64,000 nucleotides of DNA from Desulfoluna butyratoxydans. GTDB lineage: Bacteria; Desulfobacterota; Desulfobacteria; Desulfobacterales; Desulfolunaceae. A program made the position numbers and the translations under genes. Position 1 is the first letter of the stretch. Each line of letters starts with the position of its first letter. Shown here piece by piece: positions 53,267-62,921 of the stretch. The stretch lies in NCBI RefSeq assembly GCF_900699765.1, contig NZ_CAADHO010000001.1, forward strand, positions 806,001 to 870,000, given 5' to 3'. The notes beneath the pieces are model-generated. The model was not told the origin of the DNA, did no database searches, and worked only from the letters and a program-made list of their open reading frames with translations.

Positions 53267-53826
53267 AATCTCCCGCCCAGGTATAATTTCCGCCATGACA
53301 GCAAAGGGCCTGTCCCGTTACCGCCCGTTTACCAGGTAAAAACATTGATCTATGACCTACCATGAAATTATTTTGAACTCAATATATGTTTCCACCCACC
53401 CCTGCGGATTTTACTCACAATATCTTCCGCAAAAAGCCGTTTCACCATAAAAAATTAATTACAATACAATACATTTTTTCAGTTTAACCCAACCCCATGA
53501 GCCCTGATTGCCACCGTCAGCCACCCGCCCCCTGGAAGGGGAACACCCCTTGGCACCCATGGAAAAAGCGCCCTGCAGAAGATGAGATGAGGCTTGACGA
53601 ACCCTGCGATCTCTGAGACAAAATGGGTTATTCGCAGCACACACTTACCGCCCGCGACGGCCTGCGGGCACAGATTCCACAGCCATCTACACGACGAGAC
53701 CATGCACGACGGCAAACCCGGCGATGAATCGCAACGGCAGGGGTGCAGTCCATGACGTGCCTGCCCCCATCCCTTCACGGCGATCCACAAGATCCGGGCT
53801 TTTCACGGGTGACGAGGGAGGATAAG
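53267..53826. other. Divergent spacer between glnA and pta
   Basis: 560 bp. The glnA side is AT-rich and must hold its promoter. The pta side has no confident promoter. I see no gene; short frames here have no ribosome site or family match. Confidence 0.4.
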
Positions 53827-55941
53827 ATGTCCGACAGTCTGTATATTGCGGGAACAGAGGCGAGAAGCGGAAAATCAGCCATAGTCCTGGGGGTGATGGA
53901 GCTGCTGCATCGAAAAATCGGCCGGGTGGGTTTTTTCCGTCCCATCATCTCGGGTCTTGAAGAGCGGGACAGCAACACCCACCTCATCGCCACCCACTTC
54001 GGCCTGGATACCCCCTACGAGAAGATGTACGGCTACTCGGCCAGGGAGGCCACGGACCTTGCCACAAGGGGCAAGCCCATGGAGGTCATCGAAGGGATCA
54101 TCAAAAAGTACAACGAGCTCAAAGAGACCTGCGACTTCATCGTCTGCGACGGCACCAACTACGCCACCTCCACCGCAGCCTTCGAGTTCGACATCAACGC
54201 CGAAATCAGCAAGAACCTCTCCTGCCCGGTGCTGCTGGTGGCCAACGGCCACGGGAAATCCACCCACGAAACCGTACGCTCCATGGAAGTGGCCTTAGAA
54301 TCCCTTCAGGACAAAAAATGCCAGACCATCGGGGCCGTGATCAACCGCACGGAGCCGGAGCAGACCGAAGAGATTGTCCGTCGCCTCCGGTCCAACCCCC
54401 AGGCAGCCTCCCTGCTCATCTACGGCATCCCGGAGAACCCGGCCCTGGCGCGCCCCACGGTGTCGGAGGTGGCACGAATCCTGGGGGCTGAGGTGCTCTG
54501 CGGCGAAAAGTGGCTTGGATTTCACGTAAGCAGCTTTACCATCGGCGCCATGCAGATCCAGAACCTGCTGAAAAGGGTCCGGCGGGGCACCCTGGTCATT
54601 ACCGCAGGGGACCGCACCGACGTCATCGTGGCCTGCCTGGCAGCCGGCGCCTCCGCCACCCGCCAGAACATCGCGGGCATGATCCTCACCGGGGGCCTCA
54701 CCCCCGACGAGACCATCATGGACCTGCTCACCACCTCCCCCCGGAGTTTTCCGGTCCTCAGCGTGCAGGAGGACACCTTCCCCGTCGCCAGCCGGGTCAG
54801 CCGCCTCCACACCAAGATCTCTCCGGACGACGACCGAAAAATCACCCAGCTCCTGGCCCTCTTTGAAAAGCATGTGAACACCGCCGAGCTGGAACGTGAA
54901 CTCGTCACCACCCGCACGGCCATCGTCACCCCGAAGATGTTCGAGTACAACCTCATCCAGCGGGCAAAAAAGAAAAAGCAGCACATCGTGCTGCCCGAAG
55001 GGGACGAAGAGAGGATCCTGCGAGCCGCCGAGCTTCTCCTTCAACGGGAGGTGGCCGACATCACCCTGCTGGGAAACACCGAGCGGATCCACGAAAAGAT
55101 CACCCAGCTGGGCCTGAGGCTCTCTTCGGCCACCATTGTCGACCCCGACACCTCCCCCCTCCTCGAATCCTATGCCCGAACCTACTACGAACTGCGCAAG
55201 CACAAGGGCATCACCGAGGAAAATGCCTGGGACGTGGTCAAGGGACGCAACTTTTTCGCCACCATGATGGTCCGGCAGGGCGACGCCGACGCCATGGTCT
55301 CCGGGGCGGTCCACAGCACGGCGGACACCATCCGGCCCGCCCTGCAGATCATCCGCACCAAGCCGGGGGTCTCCCTGGTCTCCAGCGTCTTTCTCATGTG
55401 CCTGGAGGACCGGGTCCTCGTCTACGGGGACTGCGCGGTGAACCCGGACCCCGATGCTGCCCAGCTTGCTGAAATCGCCATCAGCTCGGCCGAAACCGCC
55501 CGCACCTTCCACATCGACCCCACGGTGGCCCTCCTCTCGTATTCCACCGGGGGATCGGGAAGCGGTGCCGACGTGGAAAAGGTCCGCGAGGCCACCCGCC
55601 TTGCCCGGGACATGGCCAAGGCAAAAGGCCTGGACCTCAAGATCGAAGGGCCCATCCAGTACGACGCGGCCGTGGATTCGGCCGTGGCCCGTACCAAGCT
55701 CCCCGACAGCGAAGTGGCCGGTAAGGCCACGGTCTTTGTCTTCCCGGACCTGAACACCGGCAACAACACCTACAAGGCGGTGCAGCGATCTGCCGACGCC
55801 GTGGCCGTGGGCCCCATCCTCCAGGGCCTGAGGTACCCGGTCAACGACCTCAGCCGGGGCTGCACCGTCCCCGACATCGTCAACACCGTGGCCATCACGG
55901 CCGTGCAGGCCCAGGCGGCAAGGGAGGAAAAGCCGCGATAG
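53827..55941 (+). CDS. pta: Phosphate acetyltransferase, long form
   Basis: 704 residues from the ATG at 53827, after GGGAGG. The N-terminal P-loop domain (G-T-E-A-R-S-G-K-S-A near 8-17) resembles dethiobiotin synthetase and CobQ-type proteins. Residues about 215-320 are the DRTGG regulatory domain (G-D-R-T-D-V near 263). Residues about 375-700 are the catalytic PTA_PTB domain (L-P-E-G-D-E-E-R near 388, G-G-S-G-S-G near 576). It interconverts acetyl-CoA and acetyl phosphate. No ackA lies next to it. With the CoA-transferase at 35 kb it points to acetate metabolism. Confidence 0.97.
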   Translation: MSDSLYIAGTEARSGKSAIVLGVMELLHRKIGRVGFFRPIISGLEERDSNTHLIATHFGLDTPYEKMYGYSAREATDLATRGKPMEVIEGIIKKYNELKETCDFIVCDGTNYATSTAAFEFDINAEISKNLSCPVLLVANGHGKSTHETVRSMEVALESLQDKKCQTIGAVINRTEPEQTEEIVRRLRSNPQAASLLIYGIPENPALARPTVSEVARILGAEVLCGEKWLGFHVSSFTIGAMQIQNLLKRVRRGTLVITAGDRTDVIVACLAAGASATRQNIAGMILTGGLTPDETIMDLLTTSPRSFPVLSVQEDTFPVASRVSRLHTKISPDDDRKITQLLALFEKHVNTAELERELVTTRTAIVTPKMFEYNLIQRAKKKKQHIVLPEGDEERILRAAELLLQREVADITLLGNTERIHEKITQLGLRLSSATIVDPDTSPLLESYARTYYELRKHKGITEENAWDVVKGRNFFATMMVRQGDADAMVSGAVHSTADTIRPALQIIRTKPGVSLVSSVFLMCLEDRVLVYGDCAVNPDPDAAQLAEIAISSAETARTFHIDPTVALLSYSTGGSGSGADVEKVREATRLARDMAKAKGLDLKIEGPIQYDAAVDSAVARTKLPDSEVAGKATVFVFPDLNTGNNTYKAVQRSADAVAVGPILQGLRYPVNDLSRGCTVPDIVNTVAITAVQAQAAREEKPR

Positions 55942-56045
55942 CCCGGGCCCTGCCCCGGTTCCCCATGACGGTTGAACGATTCAAGGCCGCGGTGCCTTCG
56001 ACCCCACGGCTTCCATACGCATCACCATGATATCGGCCCAACGCT

Positions 56046-59000
56046 ATGCCTGTACACTGCACCTCTTTTGAGTCCCGAGACGGGAAGACCACTCAGGTCC
56101 CGTCCACTGCCACGCCATTTGCCCCGACGTTCCCGGAGGATCGCACCTGCGTCCGCCGCTCCGTGCTGCAGGCCATTGACCTGCGCGCCTTCGGCAAAAA
56201 ACGCTCCCTGCTCATCGAGGCCCAGGCCGGCCAGGGAAAAACCACCCTTGCCCGCCAGTACCTCGATCACGTCTCCACCCGGAGCATCTGGTGTACCCTG
56301 GACCCTGCGGACATGGATGCCGCCCACCTCATTTCAGGGCTCTACACCCTCCTGAAAGAGGCTGTCCCCGCCTTTTCCTCCCGCACGACAGGCACCATGC
56401 TCACCCGGGGCGACCTCTCCATCCAGGCCATGGGCAAAATCGCGCGAGCCCTCCTTGCCGACCTTAAAAAGGCCCTTAAGACCGACCTGTACATTGTCTT
56501 TGACGACCTGCACCACATCGAGGCCTCACCGGCGGCCCTTAAATTCCTCACCGCCTTTTTGTCGCAACCCACCCCGGGCCTCTACGTCATCCTCATCTCC
56601 AGGCGCCGTATCCCAAGACAGGTCCGCGCCCTGTTTCAATCGGGCCAGTGCGTCTATCTGGACAGCCGGGCCCTGGCCTTCAGCCCGGAAGAGTCCCGTG
56701 ATGTTGTGCACCGATGCATGGAGCTGCCCCTGTCACGGACGCAGCTCCACCAACTCGTTGAAACCACCGGCGGGTGGATCACGGGGCTCAGGGCCAGGTG
56801 CCTTGCCATGGGCGGCATCCCGGCGTTGCCCCCGTTTTCCGGGGGGCGACCCTGCCGGGACGCGGAGTTCGATTTCTGGTATTTTGCCGAAGAGGTCTAC
56901 CCTGCCATGGCCGCCCATGTCTCGGACGCCCTGCTTAAACTGGCCCTTTTGGAGGAGATCCCGACGGGCCTTGCCCGGCAGACGGCAGGCAGCCCGGAGC
57001 TCTGCGATACCCTGGAGGCCCTTCGCCGCGACCACTTTTTTCTCTCCCAGGACGAAGGCAAGGACGCGCCCTACACCTTCCATCCCCTCTTCCGGGAGTT
57101 CCTCAGGATAAAGTGCAGGGAGCAATGCGACGCCCATGAGATCACCGACTTCCTGAACGTGGCCGGGGCATGGTACGAAAAAAATCATGGGTTCCGGTTA
57201 GCCCTCTCCTCCTATGCAGCCGCGGACAATTTCAACGCTACGGAAACCCTGCTGAGACGACACGGTCTGTCCCTCTACCGGTCCGAAGCGCCCCATGCCA
57301 TCTACAGAATCCTCTCGGCCATTCCAGCAGACGAGGCCGACACCAGGGGCTGGACCTCCTTTTTCACGGGCCTCATCGCCCTTGAAACAGATCCTGGCGC
57401 GGCCCTTAAGAACCTTCACCGCGCCCGCACCCTCTTTGTGGCCCAAAGGGACCTGCCCGGAGAGTTCCTGGCCACCACCGAGATCTGCATCAACCACGTC
57501 TTTATGGACGGCGAAGTCAACCGGGCCAGGCCCCTTTTTGCCCGGGCAACCGAGCTATTTAACCGCCTCCGCCAGGGCCTGTCTCCTTTTTACCTGACAC
57601 GGGCAGCCACGGCCCTGGGCACCTGCCACCTCTATTTTACAGGGGACACCAGCGCCTCCGAAGCCTGTGCCACCCTGGCCAAACGAACGGCCCGCGAACA
57701 CCACATGCAGCCCCTGCTGGTGGAGGCGTACACAGCCTCCTGCTTCAACCGCATGGGCCGGGGCCGATTTCTCAAATCCGCAGAAGAGCTCGACGCACAG
57801 CTTCCTCACCTCTCCACCCCCGGGCTCACCGAGTCCGCCAGGCTGCGTGCCGGACTGGCCCAGCTCAACCAGCTGGAGATCACCGGGGACTTTTTCAACT
57901 ACAACCACCTGAAACCGATCCTCCAGCGACGGACGCGCCATGACCTGCTCCAGCAGACGGTCCTCAGTGGTTTTTCCACCATCTGGGAGACCTGCCAGGC
58001 CCTTGCCGTCGGCGACACGGAAACGGCCCTTCAACTCACGCAAAGGGCCCTCTCCCCCGACAACGCAGGGGAAAATGCCCACCTGAAAAGCCAGTTTCTT
58101 CACTACCAGGCCTACATCTACGGGTTGAAACACGAGCCCGTCAAAGCCCTGGAGGCCGCCCAGGCCTCCCTGGCCCTTCGCCACCAGGCCAGGGTGCCCT
58201 ATTTTGTGACTCTCCAGACCATGGTGCTGGGGGGCATGTACGTGCAGCTCGACAGGGCCGAAGAGGCAGAGGCCTACCTGACCCGGGCCATCGACAACAG
58301 CCGGGGCTCGGGCGAACGCTATATCCGCTGCGCCGCCCTTGCCCACCGGGCCTGCCTCTTCCTGACCCGCAACCGGGACCAGGAAGCCTGCGACGACATC
58401 CGAAAGCTGCTCTCCCTCATGCAGAAGGAACGGTACGTCCACTTTGACACCTGGACCCCCAGGGTCATGCTCCCCGTGCTGCAGGAGGCCCGTGCCCGGG
58501 GCATCCTGCCCGAATTTGCCCTGACCCTGGCAGAAGACCGGCTCAAGGTCTCCTTTGACGCGGAGAGCCGCCCCCTGCCCCTCCTTGAAATCACCACCCT
58601 GGGACGCTTCGCCCTCTACGCCGAAGGCCATGAGATACTGGACGGCACCCGCCTCAGCCATCACGAGCAACGTCTCCTGGCCGCCCTGGTCTGCTCCCCC
58701 TCCCGCAGCATGGGGATCCACGACATCTTCCACATGATGTGGCCAGAATCCGATGAGGAAAAGGCGCTCAAGGCCCTGAAGGTAATGCTCTTCAGGCTGA
58801 GAAAAAAAATCTCCCACCCCGCGGGCCGACCCGCCTTTGATTTCCAGGACTACCTCCAGCATAAAAACAGGCAGCTCTTCCTGGCCCACTGTCGCATTGA
58901 CGCCCATGATTTCCTGGACGCCGCCTCCAAGGGGATGACCCACTACAGAAACCGCCAGCACTGGCAGGCGGCCAACGCCTTTCGCCATGCCCTCTCCCTC

Positions 59001-59363
59001 TGGAAGGGCCCTTTTCTCAAGAGCATCTCCTACGACGACACCGCCGGAGAATTTAACGATCGCTTTTTCCTCAACACACTGAGTAATGCCGCAACCGCCT
59101 GGAGCGCCCTGATCAACGCCCACGGCATCCCAAGCAAGGAAGACCTGGAGCTCATTGAACGCACCATTCCACGCGGGGCGGGCACCACAGAGATGCTGAA
59201 CAACCTCTTCGACCTTCACGCAGCCGCCGGCAACACCGGAAAAATCCACAACCTCACCCGCGCCTACCAGGAATCCCTGGTCCGTACCGGATACACCGAT
59301 GAGGAAGTAAAAGAAGAAATAGACAGGCTCTGGGCCCCTGATTTTGGTGCGTCAACGGTTTAA
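56046..59363 (+). CDS. Second STAND-NTPase / TPR regulator with C-terminal SARP-type domain
   Basis: 1105 residues. Walker A A-G-Q-G-K-T-T 61-67 and Walker B I-V-F-D-D-L-H near 140-146 mark a MalT-like NTPase domain. A long TPR-type helical region follows (about 380-830). From about 850 an OmpR-like winged helix (I-T-T-L-G-R-F, M-M-W-P-E-S-D-E-E-K) and a BTAD domain complete the protein. The order is the same as in the regulator at 47132-50401, but similarity outside the motifs is low, so they are distant paralogues. It follows pta by 105 bp in the same direction. Its ligand and targets are unknown. Confidence 0.9.
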   Translation: MPVHCTSFESRDGKTTQVPSTATPFAPTFPEDRTCVRRSVLQAIDLRAFGKKRSLLIEAQAGQGKTTLARQYLDHVSTRSIWCTLDPADMDAAHLISGLYTLLKEAVPAFSSRTTGTMLTRGDLSIQAMGKIARALLADLKKALKTDLYIVFDDLHHIEASPAALKFLTAFLSQPTPGLYVILISRRRIPRQVRALFQSGQCVYLDSRALAFSPEESRDVVHRCMELPLSRTQLHQLVETTGGWITGLRARCLAMGGIPALPPFSGGRPCRDAEFDFWYFAEEVYPAMAAHVSDALLKLALLEEIPTGLARQTAGSPELCDTLEALRRDHFFLSQDEGKDAPYTFHPLFREFLRIKCREQCDAHEITDFLNVAGAWYEKNHGFRLALSSYAAADNFNATETLLRRHGLSLYRSEAPHAIYRILSAIPADEADTRGWTSFFTGLIALETDPGAALKNLHRARTLFVAQRDLPGEFLATTEICINHVFMDGEVNRARPLFARATELFNRLRQGLSPFYLTRAATALGTCHLYFTGDTSASEACATLAKRTAREHHMQPLLVEAYTASCFNRMGRGRFLKSAEELDAQLPHLSTPGLTESARLRAGLAQLNQLEITGDFFNYNHLKPILQRRTRHDLLQQTVLSGFSTIWETCQALAVGDTETALQLTQRALSPDNAGENAHLKSQFLHYQAYIYGLKHEPVKALEAAQASLALRHQARVPYFVTLQTMVLGGMYVQLDRAEEAEAYLTRAIDNSRGSGERYIRCAALAHRACLFLTRNRDQEACDDIRKLLSLMQKERYVHFDTWTPRVMLPVLQEARARGILPEFALTLAEDRLKVSFDAESRPLPLLEITTLGRFALYAEGHEILDGTRLSHHEQRLLAALVCSPSRSMGIHDIFHMMWPESDEEKALKALKVMLFRLRKKISHPAGRPAFDFQDYLQHKNRQLFLAHCRIDAHDFLDAASKGMTHYRNRQHWQAANAFRHALSLWKGPFLKSISYDDTAGEFNDRFFLNTLSNAATAWSALINAHGIPSKEDLELIERTIPRGAGTTEMLNNLFDLHAAAGNTGKIHNLTRAYQESLVRTGYTDEEVKEEIDRLWAPDFGASTV

Positions 59364-59639
59364 CCCTCACATAAAAAAAGCCGCTAACCGCACCATTTCC
59401 AAAGACATCCCCCCGCAGCATCCCATTATAGGGGAAAAAGGCCCGCCGTTTCGTAACCGAAATGTAACTCCCATTTTTATATGGTTGCCATGGTTTGGTG
59501 ACCACAGGGGCGTTTCTCAGCCCCGCAGTAAACAGGGAAGACGGAAGAATAACATTGAACACCCCCGGGCAAGTCCCATGATGGCCGTGGCAGAATGAGC
59601 CATCTATCGTATCCGCTCCCCTGAATGAAGCATCCCGTT

Positions 59640-59909
59640 TTTTTTAAGTAAGATTATGACGTCCCGACTCAGGGGCTCACTCGACGAAGCCGACGCAACA
59701 CCTCCCGGCCGACAGGGCCAGGGCCGCAGTCTTTTCACGGCCCATGCCTGCCCGCCCTGGGAAACGACTTCTGTGATGCCGGAGCCCTGATACAGGTGTA
59801 TAGGGCGAGCATCGATCCTGTCGATGCGGTCTTGTGAGGACTCATCCGGGGGGGAGAGTTCTCCCTTGGCCCAGCGCAAGGTTGGTGCTCAATGCCCTAG
59901 ACATAAAGG
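59640..59909 (+). ncRNA. Candidate structured RNA ending in a terminator
   Basis: The spacer after the second STAND gene contains no good frame, yet it holds a run of stable stems. These are a 9-bp stem with one bulge (59784-59806), a 7-bp perfect stem (59809-59827) and a GGGAG/CTCCC hairpin (59852-59865). An intrinsic terminator follows at 59910-59947. An AT-rich stretch near 59640-59660 could be the promoter. I do not recognise 6S, tmRNA, RNase P or SRP RNA in it. It could also be the long 3' region of the regulator mRNA. Confidence 0.35.
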
Positions 59910-59947
59910 CCCCGTCTTCCAGCAATGGAGGGCGGGGTCTTTTTTTT
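59910..59947 (+). terminator. Rho-independent terminator
   Basis: An 11-bp stem with two G-T pairs (59910-59920 with 59927-59937) and a 6-nt loop is followed by a run of eight T. It lies 547 bp beyond the nearest plus-strand gene. On the minus strand it would be a weaker terminator for pbpC. Confidence 0.85.
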
Positions 59948-60021
59948 GGGGTGACGGCTCAGCTGCCTCCGGCAAAACCGGTTACCAGAGATCACGCATG
60001 GCGAATGGCTGCCCCGTGGGT

Positions 60022-62382
60022 TCAATACACATCCACCGCCACCCGATCCAGGGCGCCGCTCTGGTCCACCACAAGGATCTGGTACCGGCCGCCATGGGTG
60101 GGCCGAAAGGACCATGTGGGCCCCTGCCCTGCCAGAACGGAGTTTTCAAACCAGTACCAGGGGCCGTTGCCCCCTTCCACCCCCAGGTCAAAGGAGGGAT
60201 ATTCGCGCTGAGCATCCTTTCGCATGATGATCTCCCCGTCTTCGATGCCCTTGATACGCACAGGCTCTTCAATGACGCTGTCTGTCACCCCTTCGCATGC
60301 GGGGAGGCGAGGCGGTATGATCTGCCGTCGCCTCCGGGACGGCTCCAGCCAGCTCTCCAGGGCCACGGGCCAGAGGGTAAACCGTTTCCGCACGGCAGGC
60401 TGCCCGGGAGCGCAGCCGACCGGAATGCGATACCGTCCGTCCGGGGTGACGGGAAGGTCCAGGGTGGTCACGGCAGGTCCGGGGGTCTCCCGGGTGGCGG
60501 TGAGGGTGGGGGGAGCCGTCCTGTCCAGGAGCCAGGCGATGCGCGGCTGATTGCAACTCTGCCCCGGAGCCACTGCCTTGCCCTCGGGCCAGCAGATGGT
60601 GCCCTCGGAGACGGAATCCGGCCGCGGCACCAGGCCGGTGTGCCGGGGCAGGAGCTGAAAGGCGAGTTTGAGCAGCGGGGTGGCGGTCTGGGCACCGTAA
60701 TGACCCGGCACCGGAGCGCCGTCGGGCCGCCCCACCCACACCCCCACGGTATAGTCCCGGTCCACCCCCAAAGACCAGGCATCCCGAAACCCGTAGCTGG
60801 TGCCGGTCTTCACGGCAAACAGCGCCCCGGTGTCCCGGATCTGCCGGGCACGGGGGGGAATCAGCATGTTCTGAATGATCCAGGCGGCCCCTTCGGAGAG
60901 AAGCTTGGCTTCCTCTGCGGGAGCGCCCCGGACCAGGCGGGGCTTGATGGTTTTGCCGCCACGTCCCAGGCTGGAAAAGGCCAGCACCAGGTCCTCCAGG
61001 CTCGTGGCAAAGCCCCCCAAGGCCATGGAGAGGTTGGGCACGGCCCCCACGGGCAGCTTGATGTGAAACCCGCTGTTGACCATTTCCGCATAGAAAAAAC
61101 GGGGGCCCACATGGTCCATGAGCTGCACGGCCGGAAGGTTCAGGGAGTGGGCCAGGGCCGAGGCGCTGCTCACCGGGCCACTGAAGCTTCGGTGGAAGTT
61201 CACGGGCTGGTAGTCCCCGAACCGGATGGGAACGTCCATGAGCAGGCTCTGGGAACAGATCAGCCCCTGGTCCAGGGCCATACCAAAGACAAAGGGCTTT
61301 ACCGTGGAGCCCGGGGACCGAAGGGCCCGCACCATGTCCACGTGGCCGAACCGCTCCTCATTGAAAAAATCCGCAGACCCTACATAGGCCTTCACCGCCC
61401 CGGTTCTGTTCTCCATGGCAAGGACCGCCACCGACACATGGGGGGGCAGCGCGGTGGCATAGTCCATCACCAGCTGCTCCATGGCTTCCTGCAGAGGAAA
61501 ATCGATGAGGGTCTCCACCCGGTCGGTGCCTTCCACGGCCCCGGCATGAAGCCGACGGGCCAGGATGGGCGCGGTCATGCTGGCCTCCACCGGCCAGGGA
61601 ATCACCTTCTCCTCCTTGGCTTCGGTGACCTCCAGGGCGCTCCAGATCCCGAAGTCCTGAAGCCGATCCAGACACTTGTTCCTGGCCTTTTCCGCGGCTT
61701 CGGGAAACCGGTCCGGCCGAAAACGACTCGGGGACTGTGGCATCACCGCCAGAAGAGCGGCTTCGGCACGGGTCAGGTCGTCCGCCCCGTGGCCGAAATA
61801 GGCGTGACTGGCCGCCTGGACCCCTTCAAAGGTCCCGCCAAAGGGGGCGTGGTTCACATAGTAGGTGAGGATCTCAGCCTTGGAAAAATGCCACTCCAGC
61901 TGCAGAGCCGTGGCCATCTGAAGGCATTTTCCCCAAAGGCTCCGGGGTACCGGCCGACGCAGCCGGGCCACCTGCATGGTGAGGGTCGAGCCCCCCGACA
62001 CAATACGGCCGCTTGCCGCCCACTGCCAGGCCGCCCGCACCATGGACACGGGGTTGATGCCGGGGTGACGGTAGAACCACCGGTCCTCGTACCCAAGAAG
62101 GGCCTCCACATACAAGGGGGAGACCTGCTCCGGGGTCACGGGATAACGCCACACCCCGTTGGGATCCGCAAAGGCACGCAAGGGCGTGCCGTCCTCGGCC
62201 AGGACCACGCAGGTCCGGGTCCGGGGGGCAAGGTCCACAGGATAGAGGCGGTCCAGCGCGAAGAGCCCTGCCACCAGCAAAAGGACAAACAGGCCCAAAC
62301 ATAAAAAAGCCCTGGGAAACCGCCCCCCCAGGGCCTGGATCTTCTGCGCGACCGCGCTGCGATTGAAAAGCATCTGTTTCAA
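60022..62382 (-). CDS. pbpC: Penicillin-binding protein 1C
   Basis: 786 residues. A TTG at 62382, 7 bp after GAAGG, is a plausible start; ATG at 62373 is the alternative. One membrane helix (about 27-46) precedes the glycosyltransferase domain (E-D-R-W-F-Y-R-H-P-G-I near 98-108, G-G-S-T-L-T-M-Q near 130-137). The transpeptidase domain has the S-P-G-S-T-V-K-P serine motif near 355 and K-T-G-T-S near 525. The C-terminal PBP1C domain (about 690-786) is present. PbpC genes commonly pair with an alpha-2-macroglobulin gene, and one lies just upstream here, supporting a role in repair of the envelope after protease attack. Confidence 0.96.
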   Translation of the reverse strand: MKQMLFNRSAVAQKIQALGGRFPRAFLCLGLFVLLLVAGLFALDRLYPVDLAPRTRTCVVLAEDGTPLRAFADPNGVWRYPVTPEQVSPLYVEALLGYEDRWFYRHPGINPVSMVRAAWQWAASGRIVSGGSTLTMQVARLRRPVPRSLWGKCLQMATALQLEWHFSKAEILTYYVNHAPFGGTFEGVQAASHAYFGHGADDLTRAEAALLAVMPQSPSRFRPDRFPEAAEKARNKCLDRLQDFGIWSALEVTEAKEEKVIPWPVEASMTAPILARRLHAGAVEGTDRVETLIDFPLQEAMEQLVMDYATALPPHVSVAVLAMENRTGAVKAYVGSADFFNEERFGHVDMVRALRSPGSTVKPFVFGMALDQGLICSQSLLMDVPIRFGDYQPVNFHRSFSGPVSSASALAHSLNLPAVQLMDHVGPRFFYAEMVNSGFHIKLPVGAVPNLSMALGGFATSLEDLVLAFSSLGRGGKTIKPRLVRGAPAEEAKLLSEGAAWIIQNMLIPPRARQIRDTGALFAVKTGTSYGFRDAWSLGVDRDYTVGVWVGRPDGAPVPGHYGAQTATPLLKLAFQLLPRHTGLVPRPDSVSEGTICWPEGKAVAPGQSCNQPRIAWLLDRTAPPTLTATRETPGPAVTTLDLPVTPDGRYRIPVGCAPGQPAVRKRFTLWPVALESWLEPSRRRRQIIPPRLPACEGVTDSVIEEPVRIKGIEDGEIIMRKDAQREYPSFDLGVEGGNGPWYWFENSVLAGQGPTWSFRPTHGGRYQILVVDQSGALDRVAVDVY

Positions 62383-62417
62383 TCAAGCCTTCTCAAATGA
62401 AAATGGTTAAAAAAAGC

Positions 62418-62525
62418 ATGCCTCCGGCGGCGAGGGTGACGAAGCCACTGTAGCAAAAACACCTCGAAAGCTTATTGCCATTGCGCTTTGCCCTTCGTTC
62501 CTCAGGGCAAAGCGCAATGGCCTTC
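62418..62525. repeat. Dispersed repeat with an 18-bp perfect hairpin
   Basis: A CCTCCGGCGG end, then CACCTCGAAAGC, then an 18-bp perfect stem (62477-62494 with 62504-62521) around the 9-nt loop TCGTTCCTC. It is the cleanest example of the loop-conserved hairpin module. Confidence 0.9.
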
Positions 62526-62873
62526 GACTCGGGCCACGCCCGACATAAACGCTGATGGGTGCTGCAGGCTGGATCACAAGCTTCGCCGCTACAGGATACG
62601 TTGTCACCACTTGCTCCGTGTCGATTTAACCGCACTGCCTTCTATGGAGAAAGTGAATGGAAAAAGCAGGCCTCCGCCGGCCAAGGGAGTTCTGGCCTTA
62701 GTGGCTCCGCCCCCCTGGCCCCAGGTTGCTGAGGGACTCGAGAATGAGAAAAAACACCCTCTTTTGCCTTACCTAAGCGGCATACAGAAGACACGGGCAT
62801 GTGATTTCATGACCGTTACGGTTCTTCGGCGGTGCGCAAGCGCACCCTACCCACCGTCGAAGGCGGTATCTCT
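62526..62873. other. Gene-free spacer between pbpC and the alpha-2-macroglobulin gene
   Basis: No gene seen. It holds a further CCTCCGCCGG fragment near 62672 and a GGTGCG/CGCACC hairpin at 62831-62846 that shares its core with the terminator-like hairpin next to it. Confidence 0.4.
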
Positions 62874-62907
62874 CGTGAAAAGGGTGCGTTTGCGCACCCT
62901 TTTCACG
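62874..62907 (-). terminator. Hairpin after the alpha-2-macroglobulin gene
   Basis: A 15-bp perfect stem (62874-62888 with 62893-62907) with a TTTG loop (plus-strand reading), 14 bp after the stop codon. No clear T run follows on the minus strand. Confidence 0.7.
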
Positions 62908-62921
62908 GAATAGAAACGATA

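Noticed and set aside
57555-59249. 564-residue minus-strand frame
   Set aside because: Shadow of the second STAND regulator; the plus frame has clear motifs.
59640-59909. 6S RNA, tmRNA or SRP RNA assignment for the structured spacer
   Set aside because: The closing stem of 6S, the tag motif of tmRNA and the conserved SRP apical loop are not visible.
59824-62304. 826-residue plus-strand frame
   Set aside because: Antisense to pbpC, whose domains and motifs are complete.
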